Shown here: in pieces, positions 1 through 7,685 of the stretch
Numbering within the stretch: position 1 is the first letter of the stretch
Layout: each line of letters starts with the position of its first letter
DNA from: Bacillus cereus group sp. RP43
GTDB lineage: Bacteria > Bacillota > Bacilli > Bacillales > Bacillaceae_G
Direction: 5' to 3'
Assembly (NCBI RefSeq): GCF_040459645.1
Contig: NZ_JARVHQ010000001.1
Span: 2,976,001 to 3,040,000, forward strand
DNA length: 64,000 bases
Notes under the pieces: model-generated
Databases searched by the model: none
What the model was told of the DNA's origin: nothing
What the model saw: only the letters and a program-made list of their open reading frames with translations
Translations under genes and position numbers: made by a program

Positions 1-614
1 CCCAATTAATATTTCCATTCCATTTTGAAATATCTACAATATAGCCCATTACTAATCAACTCCTTCTTACTATCATATTCAAAGCTTGTTTTATTGTTAG
101 ACCCCTATGCCTAATAGCAAGCTTCTATAAGACAAATAAATATATTTTCATCATTTTTTAAAACTAAATAATTTCTTTTTATCCATAATAAACAAGTTCT
201 TCTTTTTTGCATTTGTAAACGATAGACTTGCGTTTATTTCATACTAAATATTGGGATAAAACTATAAATAATGTGCATACTATATATAAGCAATTTTTGC
301 TTATACTCATGAATGACCTCCAAGATTTTTCAATCTCCCTGTAAAAAGGCAGCTAAAAAAGCTGCCTTTTTACAATTTATTATATAGAGACAAGTTAATT
401 ACCGCTTATTCCCTCATATTCGTCTGTTTTTAAGCTTTGTATAAACATGATATATATTTTTTCACAACACTATTTGGATACGTAATAGAAATTACATCAA
501 CTCATACAGTATATGTAATAATCAACTACAATAAAAATTACATATTATATTAATATGTCTTCCTAATTAAAAGGAAATAAACATATAACGTCTTTTATGT
601 AAGGAGTTTATTTA
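1..614. other. AT-rich intergenic region, no gene seen
   Basis: No reading frame with a convincing ribosome binding site was found here. The one clear element is a hairpin with a T-run near 343-373. The remainder is very AT-rich and may include the promoter of the small gene that begins at 615. Confidence 0.5.
343..373. terminator. Bidirectional terminator hairpin
   Basis: Inverted repeat AAAAAGGCAGC / GCTGCCTTTTT with an A-rich loop, A-tract on one side and T-tract on the other, so it can act on either strand. No gene in the window ends directly at it. Confidence 0.75.
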
Positions 615-809
615 ATGAAAAAAATCCCTATCGTATTCAAAGTTCCCCCGAATTCAAAGCTAAAAGTTACATTCTATGGTCCTTGTAACGAAGTAATTAC
701 AAATGTATCTTTAATTAATCAACTACTCAACCCTACCTGCCAAACTGTATCTCAATATCCAGACTTTAAGAAGTATATAACTGAAGTCCGATCATTATCA
801 AATTGTTAA
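615..809 (+). CDS. Small hypothetical protein (64 aa)
   Basis: I do not recognise this family. The start is supported by a TAAGGAG ribosome binding site about 8 bases upstream. The product begins MKKIPIVFKVPPNSKLKV and has three cysteines (two central or early, one at the C-terminus). It has no membrane segment or signal peptide. A strong terminator follows at 861-896, so it looks like a single-gene unit. The beta-rich, proline-containing start could suit a small structural or secreted-like protein, but no function can be assigned. Confidence that it is translated rests on the ribosome binding site and the downstream terminator. Confidence 0.55.
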   Translation: MKKIPIVFKVPPNSKLKVTFYGPCNEVITNVSLINQLLNPTCQTVSQYPDFKKYITEVRSLSNC

Positions 810-860
810 TCGTATAATTTTATGATTTATCATTTCGAACAGTACGATAACAAAACAGTA

Positions 861-896
861 AAAAGAGCCGCATCTTTCAAAAGAAACGGCTCTTTT
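861..896. terminator. Terminator after the 64-aa gene
   Basis: AAAAGAGCCG / CGGCTCTTTT inverted repeat with a T-run on the + strand, located about 50 bases after the stop at 809. Confidence 0.8.
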
Positions 897-944
897 TCAT
901 TTCACAAAAACATGACTTCATTAAAAACTAAAATAACTCATTAA

Positions 945-977
945 TTGATATTCTGTTGATATTTTGTTGATATTTTA
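945..977 (+). repeat. Three tandem 11-bp repeats
   Basis: Three adjacent copies of TTGATATTYTG/A at 945-955, 956-966 and 967-977. The unit length is close to one helical turn. It sits between two terminators and just upstream of a possible short transcript ending at 1077. No CDS starts here on the + strand. Confidence 0.7.
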
Positions 978-1045
978 CACATATTAATGAAATGCGCATA
1001 TATTATCGTATGGAGATTCTCCACTCATAAAACCTATCTTTTTTT

Positions 1046-1077
1046 GAGCATACTTTATTTGTATGCTCTTTTTTTAT
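1046..1077. terminator. Bidirectional terminator
   Basis: GAGCATAC / GTATGCTC stem with A-tract before and T-tract after. On the minus strand it lies downstream of the MepB-family gene. On the plus strand it ends a stretch with no CDS, which leaves room for a small RNA. Confidence 0.8.
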
Positions 1078-1141
1078 TCTTTACTTAACGGCTTATCCTG
1101 TTAATATTTCCAAATATCCACCTGAACAAACATTTTATACG

Positions 1142-1645
1142 CTATGAATATAAGTTTAATAATTTATCTGTAGCTACATTTTCAGTATCACTTAAATCGA
1201 CAAAATAATGAAGTTGCCACAATTGACTCTTCTTAGCTTGATTACTAATAGGTTTATCCCAAATCGGGTAAACCCTCATAGCCATTTTCCCTTTTTGATT
1301 TTGAGTTTTTAATATTTTTTCTTTTAGAAGAATTTCTTTTGGAAAAATAAATTGTCCTAGTTTATTATCCGCTATACAAGTGATAACTAAAAGGTTAGGA
1401 GCTGAATCATAAGAAAATGCCTGATTGCTCATGGAGGCATTCTTCTCCCAAAAAGAAACAAATTGTCCAATCTTATTAGGCGTAATTTTTGATACCCTAA
1501 ATCGGATGCTTCTATTATTTAGCTGGAATACCCCTCCTGCATATTCTGAATTTTGCTTTTCTTCTTTTCGTTTAGTAATTAATAGATTATTAGGTTTATA
1601 AATCATTTCATCTAGTTTTTCAATTGTATTACTAAAATTTGTCAT
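1142..1645 (-). CDS. MepB family protein
   Basis: The 167-residue product resembles the MepB family (PF08877). The founding member is encoded in the Staphylococcus mepRAB locus next to the MepA multidrug efflux pump, and its biochemical role is not established. Visible family features are the segment with GGVFQLNNRSIRFRVSK, the block around FWEKN, and the C-terminal region with RVYPIWDKP and LWQLHYFVDL. Start: ATG at 1645 with an AAAGGTG ribosome binding site. No mepA or mepR partner is nearby, so it is an isolated copy. The length is normal for the family and it looks intact. Confidence 0.8.
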   Translation of the reverse strand: MTNFSNTIEKLDEMIYKPNNLLITKRKEEKQNSEYAGGVFQLNNRSIRFRVSKITPNKIGQFVSFWEKNASMSNQAFSYDSAPNLLVITCIADNKLGQFIFPKEILLKEKILKTQNQKGKMAMRVYPIWDKPISNQAKKSQLWQLHYFVDLSDTENVATDKLLNLYS

Positions 1646-1897
1646 GTAAACGCACCTTTTTTATTTTCCAGTATACCAAGAACATTTGTTCTTGTATATC
1701 GAACTTAAACTTTAATCAAAAACCACTGTAAAGATACTTAAACGAATGATAGCTTTGTATCGTCTTTTCAAAGATTATTTTATCTACTCCATCCATAACT
1801 TCAAATTTACTTTTATAGTATTTATTACATAACTCTTCCAATTTTTTGTATTATTTATTATTATATTAATATACCAACAAAAAGAGGTACATATTAC

Positions 1898-2110
1898 ATG
1901 ACTCAATCCAAAATTGACTTTGGCTCCATAGAGCACCCTTTCTTCCTATTAGTTTTATATCTTATCGCAATTCTTTTAACACTCGGCATTACATTTAGTA
2001 TATGTCATTCCCTTTTACTAAATTTAAATGCACCGAGTTGGGTAGCAAAACTATTAGCTATCGTATTAACTCTAGGTGTTGCTTATCAAGTATTTATGAA
2101 CTTATTTTAA
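1898..2110 (+). CDS. Small membrane protein (70 aa)
   Basis: An unrecognised small protein with two strongly hydrophobic segments, roughly residues 13-35 and 46-68, separated by a short polar turn containing NLNAPSW. This is compatible with a helical hairpin in the cytoplasmic membrane. The start at 1898 is preceded by AAAGAGG. A terminator follows at 2143-2168, making it monocistronic. The topology resembles many uncharacterised Bacillus membrane micro-proteins. No function is assigned. Confidence 0.65.
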   Translation: MTQSKIDFGSIEHPFFLLVLYLIAILLTLGITFSICHSLLLNLNAPSWVAKLLAIVLTLGVAYQVFMNLF

Positions 2111-2142
2111 TATATTACCAATTTAACACCTTTAACTAAAAG

Positions 2143-2168
2143 GCCCTACCATAAGGTAGAGCTTTTTT
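2143..2168 (+). terminator. Rho-independent terminator
   Basis: GCCCTACC / GGTAGAGC stem followed by seven T residues, about 35 bases downstream of the membrane micro-protein stop. Confidence 0.8.
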
Positions 2169-2202
2169 TAAAAAAATAGTCCATAAATCACAAACATGTC
2201 TT

Positions 2203-2778
2203 TTATTTTATTGGAGATGGAAATCTAGCAGCCTCAAAATGAGAACCATCTTCTGAACTACTAATAACCCCATCTATACTACTTTGCGCAAAAATCTCAA
2301 CAATATCACCTGCATGTAATTGGAGTATTGTTGAAACACTTACGACATTACCGAAATTTATTGGACCAAAAAAGTCATTATCTATAGCAATTGCCGCATT
2401 TCCATTCACTCGAACTTCTACACGCGCTCTATAATTTAAATTTGTATCGTTCGGAAAGAAACCAATCGTTCCAATTACAGAATAAACTCCTCTAGTCTTC
2501 GGAGTAAAATCTGATGTTGCTGGGTTATATTCGTTCGCTAAATCAAATTGTTCATTTTGAAATAATACTTTAACAAAAGTATTGGCCGGAAGGTTTTGAT
2601 CAACTGTATTTACAGCTCTAAAAGCAGATGCTCTTACAAGGTTATTCTCCTTATGATCGCAAGAACAGTCATCACATCTTTTACCGCACTTATTATAATA
2701 ATCACTTCTTTTTTTACAGCAATCATGATTTTTCTTTTGGTAACTCTCACAATTCTTACAGTAGTAATAACAAGACAT
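2203..2778 (-). CDS. C1q/TNF-like domain protein with Cys-rich N-terminus
   Basis: A 191-residue protein in two parts. The first ~45 residues are rich in Cys, Lys and Tyr, with CYYYC, CC and CDDCSC groups. The rest is a C1q/TNF-like jelly-roll, with VRASAFRAVNT near residue 48, VYSVIGTIGFFPND, IDNDFFGPINFGNVVSVS and a C-terminal EAARFPSP. In the B. cereus group such folds occur in exosporium and spore-coat proteins related to the BclA C-terminal domain, so a spore-surface location is inferred. The Cys-rich head could crosslink it or bind metal. Start: ATG at 2778 with an AAAGGAGCG ribosome binding site. A sigma-K-like promoter is visible upstream. A truncated second copy lies at 3596-3808. 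Confidence 0.75.
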   Translation of the reverse strand: MSCYYYCKNCESYQKKNHDCCKKRSDYYNKCGKRCDDCSCDHKENNLVRASAFRAVNTVDQNLPANTFVKVLFQNEQFDLANEYNPATSDFTPKTRGVYSVIGTIGFFPNDTNLNYRARVEVRVNGNAAIAIDNDFFGPINFGNVVSVSTILQLHAGDIVEIFAQSSIDGVISSSEDGSHFEAARFPSPIK

Positions 2779-2806
2779 ATATAGCGCTCCTTTCTACTCT
2801 TTTACT

Positions 2807-2835
2807 GCATACTATGTATGCTAAAGTTGGAAAGT
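2807..2835 (-). promoter_or_regulatory. Possible sigma-K promoter / palindrome upstream of the C1q-like gene
   Basis: On the minus strand a CATAGTATG -10-like element (2808-2816) lies 17 bases from an AAAC -35-like element (complement at 2834-2837). The sigma-K consensus is AC, 16-17 bases, CATANNNTA, so one -10 position is off. The -10 sits inside a 15-bp palindrome (GCATAC TAT GTATGC, 2807-2821) that could also be an operator. Confidence 0.35.
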
Positions 2836-3595
2836 TTGGACAAGTTGTTGCTATTACAAAAAATAAAAATGCCCCACCATAAGGTGAAGAGAAAGTATAA
2901 CTTTTAAAAAACAAGCACTCATGTAATATTCCGGTTATATTAGTAATACAAATTATCTAGTTTCATCAACTCGGGTTTTCAGAAAAAAATTCCTCCATGC
3001 GATTTTATTATTATTGAATAGATTATATTGTTCAGCGAGATATGCAATATTTCATATTTTATTATTTCAATATTCCTTTATTATCGTTGAGTTGTAAACA
3101 TTCTCTTAAAAACACTTTAAAATCAACACTTACTCTATAACAAATACTTTTTCATCCTTTAGAATTACCTGTAAGCATTATATTCAAATATTATTATTGT
3201 AAATTATTGACCTGTACAAACATATAATTTTTGTGTATTCTATGGACAAGGAGTAAGGTAAGAGTTACTCTTTGCCATTTTAGGAAAGGCCCTGTTGGAG
3301 ACAACAGGGCCTTTTTTCATAAACTAAATCGGTAAGATCCCCTAACCAGTAAGCTTTCTTTACCTAAACATCATGCATTTCTTTTTGCATACACCGCTAC
3401 TCTTCTTCGACTGTTTCGTTTACAATCATCAGACACTATTTAACAGTACATAGTTCATTTATCCAGCGCTTTCAAAACAGCTTGTACACCGTTAAAATAT
3501 TTCATGCACTACAAATAAATTATCCGTTCTTGTACAGGGTGAGTATAAATTTTGGAATGTCCTGATATTAAATTACTTACAAGGTTTCATACCAC
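2836..3595. other. 760-bp intergenic region with one terminator-like hairpin
   Basis: No supported gene on either strand. The only strong structure is the hairpin at 3286-3316 followed by T residues. The remainder is AT-rich and may be decayed sequence between the two C1q-like copies. Confidence 0.5.
3286..3316 (+). terminator. Free-standing terminator hairpin
   Basis: AAGGCCCTGTTG / CAACAGGGCCTT inverted repeat, then a T-tract. There is no CDS upstream on the + strand. The 70-100 bases before it, including AAGGAGTAAGG, could be a small RNA. Confidence 0.7.
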
Positions 3596-3808
3596 TTATA
3601 CTTTTGGAGACGGGAATCTTGCAGCTTCAAAATGCATACTATCTTCTACATTACTAATAACTCCCGCTACGCTACTTTGTGCAAAAATCTCGACTAAATC
3701 CCCTGCATTCAATTGAATTATGGATGAAACAGCTACAACATTAGCAAAGTTTATTGGACCAAAAAAATCATTATCTATTTCATAGACACCATTTATCAAA
3801 CACTCCAT
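3596..3808 (-). pseudogene. Truncated C1q-like protein (70 aa)
   Basis: Residues 10-70 align closely with the last ~60 residues of the C1q-like protein at 2203-2778, sharing IDNDFFGPINF, VEIFAQSS and HFEAARFPSP. At DNA level they are clearly related, with divergence consistent with an old duplication. The N-terminal two thirds are missing: similarity stops around 3779. An ATG at 3808 with an AAGGGGTG ribosome binding site would still allow a 70-residue product starting MECLINGVYE. It is called a remnant because the fold cannot be complete, but translation of the fragment is possible. Confidence 0.7.
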
Positions 3809-4297
3809 GTTTCTTCACCCCTTGAATGTTTTTTTAATAAAAATACATACTATTTTCAAGCCGTCGTATCCACGGCTTGTACTTCTTTCTTTTGTTACAG
3901 TAGTAAGCAGGCAGGTTCTTCACCTATCTGCTTTCTCTGTATATTTTTTTAGATATCGAAAATACTACCTACAAGCTGTTTGAACTAGCAGCTTCACTCT
4001 TCTTGTAATGGGAAAGCAATTTATCACAATTAGCTAACTCATTCAACTCACAGGCAGACAACCAAAATTGTTGTCTGCTTTTTGTATGGAATTTTTCATT
4101 TTGCATATACTACTTTTGAGCCTGTTTACCAACGTAAGCCATTTTGGTGTTTTGAATTCCGACTAAGCTTTTATGTTGCACAGATTATTACATCTTTGAC
4201 AACACTGGTTAAAAGCGCGTTTTCTGGTTATTCGTAGTTCTAGTCCAGAATAATTTTCCTCCTATAAAGGACAGCAGGTACGACTGCTCGTCCTTTT
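3809..4297. other. Gene-free region with a run of hairpins
   Basis: No CDS is supported. Several inverted repeats follow one another: CAAGCCGT / ACGGCTTG (about 3858-3880), AGCAGGCAGGT / ACCTATCTGCT (about 3907-3933), a weaker one near 3972-3992, and GCAGACAAC / GTTGTCTGC (4054-4078) followed by five T. Each is followed by a pyrimidine-rich stretch on the + strand, as in terminators, though only the last is canonical. Confidence 0.5.
4054..4083 (+). terminator. Free-standing terminator hairpin
   Basis: Nine-base-pair stem GCAGACAAC / GTTGTCTGC with loop CAAAATT and a T5 tail. No coding gene lies upstream on this strand. Confidence 0.7.
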
Positions 4298-4298
4298 T
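4266..4298. terminator. Terminator hairpin next to the 73-aa gene
   Basis: AAAGGACAGCAG pairs with CTGCTCGTCCTTT, with one unpaired or mismatched position. The longer T-run is on the + strand. On the minus strand it follows the stop of the gene at 4298-4519. Confidence 0.65.
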
Positions 4299-4519
4299 TA
4301 TTGCCCCAAATACTTTTGTAACAATTCTAACGCTTCATTAATGCTCCCATTTAAATCATCAAGTTCAGCATCTTCTGGACAATCCTGCAAAATCACTACC
4401 GCTCGACTTATAACATCTTGTAAATTTTCGATATCGATAGAAGTTGTAATAATTCCCTCTTGTTCTTGCGGATCAGCTTTGCCGTAGCCATTGTGCATGG
4501 GCATCAGGTTTTCTAGCAT
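4298..4519 (-). CDS. Small acidic protein, phage-associated context (73 aa)
   Basis: I do not recognise the family. The product is acidic and predicted helical, with an EALELLQKYLGQ C-terminus and no membrane segment. A very strong ribosome binding site (AAGGAGGTGAGCT) precedes the ATG at 4519. It is divergent from the gene at 4596 and lies in the same island as the integrase remnant, so it is probably a prophage leftover. No function assigned. Confidence 0.6.
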   Translation of the reverse strand: MLENLMPMHNGYGKADPQEQEGIITTSIDIENLQDVISRAVVILQDCPEDAELDDLNGSINEALELLQKYLGQ

Positions 4520-4595
4520 CTAGCTCACCTCCTTAAAAAATGCAGGATTTTCCTTTCCATTATCGAATTAGTAATGTTTGAAAAGGGGGTGTAAT

Positions 4596-5204
4596 ATGGC
4601 AGAAATTAAAGTAGGACTTACACAATTTCTAGACTTCACACTGAAAAGTAGTGCAGCTAAAACAAACTTTGTAAAAAATCTAAAATCTCAACCGGAATAC
4701 CAACCAGCTTTTGATTACTGGAAACAATTACGAGACACTGTTATTAAATTTCATCAAAACGAACTACCTTTTGAATGTTTCGAAACATTAGTGCAAACGG
4801 TTGATCAGAAGAAAAAGCAAAACTACATTGATGTCATAAAACAGTACAAAAAATTTATTAAAAACAAAGACGTCTCTTGGTTCGATCCAGGTAAATCACA
4901 TTGGATATCAGATGATTTAATCGTCCGCTCATCACCTGAACTCGGCTTGCTCATTAATGATGAGCCGCATCTTATCAAGCTGTTTTTCAAAGGAAAAAAA
5001 GAACGAATTGATAAATACAACATCAACTCAACGCTGACATTATTAAACGAATCAACATTTTCAAATGAACATAACGATGTGAATTATACGGTTCTTAACA
5101 TCCAAAAGAACAGAATGTATACGAATAACTCTATTAATAATGATTATTTAATAGCGCTTGAATCAGAAGCTAACCAGCTTTGTTATATATGGAATAAGAT
5201 GTAA
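4596..5204 (+). CDS. Hypothetical protein, likely prophage remnant (202 aa)
   Basis: Start chosen at ATG 4596, which has an AAAAGGGGGTG ribosome binding site. The in-frame TTG at 4578 lies ahead of that site and is unlikely to be used. The product begins MAEIKVGLTQFLDFTLKSS and is soluble, Lys/Asn-rich and without a signal peptide. I recall similar uncharacterised proteins from Bacillus phages and prophages but cannot name a family. Its neighbours (a divergent 73-residue gene, a zinc-ribbon mini-protein and an integrase remnant) support a prophage origin. Function unknown. Confidence 0.6.
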   Translation: MAEIKVGLTQFLDFTLKSSAAKTNFVKNLKSQPEYQPAFDYWKQLRDTVIKFHQNELPFECFETLVQTVDQKKKQNYIDVIKQYKKFIKNKDVSWFDPGKSHWISDDLIVRSSPELGLLINDEPHLIKLFFKGKKERIDKYNINSTLTLLNESTFSNEHNDVNYTVLNIQKNRMYTNNSINNDYLIALESEANQLCYIWNKM

Positions 5205-5210
5205 AGGGTA

Positions 5211-5366
5211 CTATTCATCTCTTTCAATACCTTTTTCATGCATAATTTGGGCACAATTTTCACAGGTCCTATCAGTTTCGTTTAATTGAAGCTCACCTTC
5301 TTGTTCCTCACAAACAATGCAGGGTGGGCGTTTTTTCGAAAATAGTTTCTTTAACCATTTCCGCAT
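5211..5366 (-). CDS. Zinc-ribbon mini-protein (51 aa)
   Basis: A short frame with a strong ribosome binding site (AGGAGGTGAG) before the ATG at 5366. The product starts MRKWLKKLFSKKRPP and has two CxxC pairs, CIVC and CENC, 16 residues apart, the pattern of a small treble-clef or zinc-ribbon fold. The N-terminus is strongly basic and amphipathic, and the C-terminus is acidic. Such proteins are common as phage accessory or regulatory factors. Here it converges on the hypothetical gene at 4596-5204, with seven bases between stops, inside the prophage scar. Zinc binding is inferred from the cysteine spacing only. Confidence 0.65.
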   Translation of the reverse strand: MRKWLKKLFSKKRPPCIVCEEQEGELQLNETDRTCENCAQIMHEKGIERDE

Positions 5367-5426
5367 CCTAACTCACCTCCTCCGAAAGAGTGATATAATG
5401 AGCTCTTTCCACTAAATCAGCGTTAA

Positions 5427-6029
5427 CACCCTGGCTTTTTAACCGATGAAGAAGTTCTTCGTTTTTTAGAACATGCAAAAGAAAGCCATTATTATATCGC
5501 TTATCTTCTTGCTATTACATGTGGAATGCGTAAAAGTGAAATCCTAGGTCTACAATGGAAAGACATTGATTTTGAGAGACGAACGTTATCTGTTAACCGT
5601 TCCCTCTCTCACATTACAAAGGGATTCCATGAACTAAAAACCTCTTCAGGAAAGAGATTGCTGATTTTGCCTGACATTAATTTAATGGCACTAAATGACC
5701 ATCTGCAAAAAATCTCTGAGGAAAAAGAGCGATATGGTGAAGACTATAATGACTACAATTGGGTCTGCCGTTTCAGAAGTTTGACACAGCTCTGGAAAAA
5801 GCTTATAAAGAAAAGTGAGGTTCCTGATATTCGGTTCCATGATCTAAGGCATACCCATGCAACATTAATGTTGAAACAAGGTATACATCCGAAGATTGTG
5901 AGTGAGCAATTAGGACATAACAGAGTAGGTATCACACTGGACACCTATTCACATGTTGTACCAGGACTTCAGGAACCTGCGGTAGATCAATTTGCAAACG
6001 AATTATTCGGAAAGAAAAACTCTTGTTAG
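5427..6029 (+). pseudogene. Tyrosine integrase, 5'-truncated
   Basis: The frame is open from about 5427 (in-frame stop TAA at 5424-5426). It encodes the catalytic half of a phage integrase, reading LTDEEVLRFLEHAKESHYY, then GMRKSEILGLQW with the first catalytic Arg. HDLRHTHA supplies the His-x-x-Arg, LGHNRVGITLDTYSHV the last His and the nucleophilic Tyr. The N-terminal SAM-like DNA-binding and core-binding domains are absent, so the 200 or so residues left cannot be a working recombinase. An internal ATG at 5526 could give a 167-residue fragment. It marks the edge of a decayed prophage. No att direct repeat was identified. Confidence 0.8.
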
Positions 6030-6102
6030 AAGTTTTCGTTTCTGGGCAAAAACACCGCCTAAATAACCCAAAATATTATAAGTGAAAAAGGAGCAACAAA
6101 AA

Positions 6103-6417
6103 ATGAGAGAAATCAAGTCTGACAAGGAATTCAAAGACATCATCGCAAGCGAGGAGCCAGTAGTTGTTAAGTTCTTTACTACATGGTGCCCAGATTGCGT
6201 GCGTATGGACAACTTTATCGGAGATGTAATGGAAGAGTTCAATAAGTTTGAATGGTATTCTATTAATAAAGATGAGTTCCCAAGTATTGCTGAAGAGTAT
6301 CAAGTAATGGGTATTCCAAGCCTACTTGTATATCAAAATGGCGAAAAGTTAGGTCACTTACATAGTGCAAATGCAAAAACGGAAGAGCAAGTTACTGAGT
6401 TTTTAGAAGCATACTAA
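6103..6417 (+). CDS. Thioredoxin family protein
   Basis: A 104-residue thioredoxin-fold protein. The redox motif is CPDC in FFTTWCPDCVRMDNF (about residues 24-38), a variation on CGPC. The cis-proline is in MGIPSLLVYQNG. Start chosen at ATG 6103, preceded by AAAGGAGC; an upstream GTG at 6082 would add seven residues and overlap the ribosome binding site. It has no signal peptide, so it acts in the cytoplasm as a disulfide reductase or monitor. The length is normal. It is a single-gene unit with its own terminator at 6424-6455. Confidence 0.85.
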   Translation: MREIKSDKEFKDIIASEEPVVVKFFTTWCPDCVRMDNFIGDVMEEFNKFEWYSINKDEFPSIAEEYQVMGIPSLLVYQNGEKLGHLHSANAKTEEQVTEFLEAY

Positions 6418-6423
6418 GAAACG

Positions 6424-6455
6424 AAAAACCTCTGAAAAATCATCAGAGGTTTTTT
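6424..6455 (+). terminator. Terminator of the thioredoxin gene
   Basis: AAAACCTCTGA / TCAGAGGTTTT stem followed by a T-tract, starting seven bases after the stop codon. Confidence 0.85.
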
Positions 6456-6458
6456 CAT

Positions 6459-6803
6459 TTTCAAATTGTTCTTTGCCTTTGTCTCTTTCTGGAAGATGAA
6501 CATTTTTATGCTTTTCTCCTCTTCTTATTCAAGATTTTTTTATCATTTCTTACTTATTACTCACACGTGGAATTACAAAGATTCCTTTTGTGAAAAATAT
6601 ATATGAAAGAGGGCGAGAATCAGCATTAATTGTTTAATAAATTTCCACTTTGTGCTTTTCAACATATTTTTCCTTAACGAAACTTTGTTACCCCCTTCTT
6701 AAAAAGCTATAAAACGTCAACAATGTTTGTATAGACCCACACGAGTTTCGTTTGATAATCTATGTATAGAAAGAAATTCCTTGCAGAAAGGCGAGTGATT
6801 AAA
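6459..6803. other. Intergenic, 345 bp
   Basis: No gene or recognisable riboswitch seen. It presumably holds the promoter of the cation diffusion facilitator gene, but no unambiguous -35/-10 pair could be chosen. Confidence 0.4.
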
Positions 6804-7685
6804 ATGGATTCTCTTTCTCATAAAGAAGCTGATAAAGGTGCTATTGTCAGCATTATAGCCTACATATTTTTATCCTCTATGAAAATCATCATCAGTTATA
6901 TTACCCTCTCTAGCGCATTACGTGCTGACGGTTTGAATAACTTAACGGATATTGGTGCTTCTTTAGCAATATTAATTGGCCTAAAAATTTCTCGTAAGCC
7001 TCGTGACCCAGATCATCCATATGGGCATTCGCGTGCAGAACAAATCGCATCACTTGTTGCTTCCTTTATTATGGCAACGGTCGGATTAGAAGTTGTGATT
7101 AGTGCAATTCAATCGTTTTTAAATCCGAAACAAGCAGCGCCTAATGTACTCGCTGCGTGGGTTGCTTTATTTTCTGCCGTCGTAATGTATTTCGTATATA
7201 AATATACGAAAAAGATTGCGATTCAAACAAAGAGTAAGTCGTTAGAAGCCGCTGCAAAAGATAATTTATCAGATGCTCTCGTAAGTATTGGTACAGTAAT
7301 AGGTATCGTCGGATCACAGTTCAAAATGCCTATTTTAGACCCTATTGCTGCTTTAATTGTCGGTCTTATTATTTGTAAGACTGCATGGGAAATTTTTGTA
7401 GAAGCTTCTCATATGTTAACGGATGGAATTGATCCTGAAAAAATGGATGAATACGCTGATGCTATCGGGCATATTTCAGGTGTAGAACATATTGTAGATA
7501 TTCGCGCTCGTATGTATGGGAATCAAACGTATGTAGATATTACAATTGAAGTAGATGCTCGAATGGATGTTAGCGAAAGCCATTGTATTACTGACAATAT
7601 TGAAGATATGCTTCGAAAGAAATTCGGAATTTACCATGCTCATATTCATGTGGAGCCCATGCAAAAAGAACCTATTTTGACATAG
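6804..7685 (+). CDS. Cation diffusion facilitator, Mn-type
   Basis: A CDF-family antiporter of about 293 residues that would export divalent cations in exchange for protons. It has six predicted membrane segments and a C-terminal cytoplasmic ferredoxin-like domain ending in HAHIHVEP. TM2 carries NNLTD (Asn-x3-Asp) and TM5 carries DNLSD (Asp-x3-Asp), the metal-site signature of manganese exporters such as MntE and B. subtilis MneP/MneS. HPYGHSRAEQ follows TM2 as in the family. Start: the ATG at 6804 behind AAAGGCGAG is preferred over the ATG at 6762. It overlaps the convergent PAP2 gene by 14 bp. Mn specificity is inferred. Confidence 0.85.
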   Translation: MDSLSHKEADKGAIVSIIAYIFLSSMKIIISYITLSSALRADGLNNLTDIGASLAILIGLKISRKPRDPDHPYGHSRAEQIASLVASFIMATVGLEVVISAIQSFLNPKQAAPNVLAAWVALFSAVVMYFVYKYTKKIAIQTKSKSLEAAAKDNLSDALVSIGTVIGIVGSQFKMPILDPIAALIVGLIICKTAWEIFVEASHMLTDGIDPEKMDEYADAIGHISGVEHIVDIRARMYGNQTYVDITIEVDARMDVSESHCITDNIEDMLRKKFGIYHAHIHVEPMQKEPILT

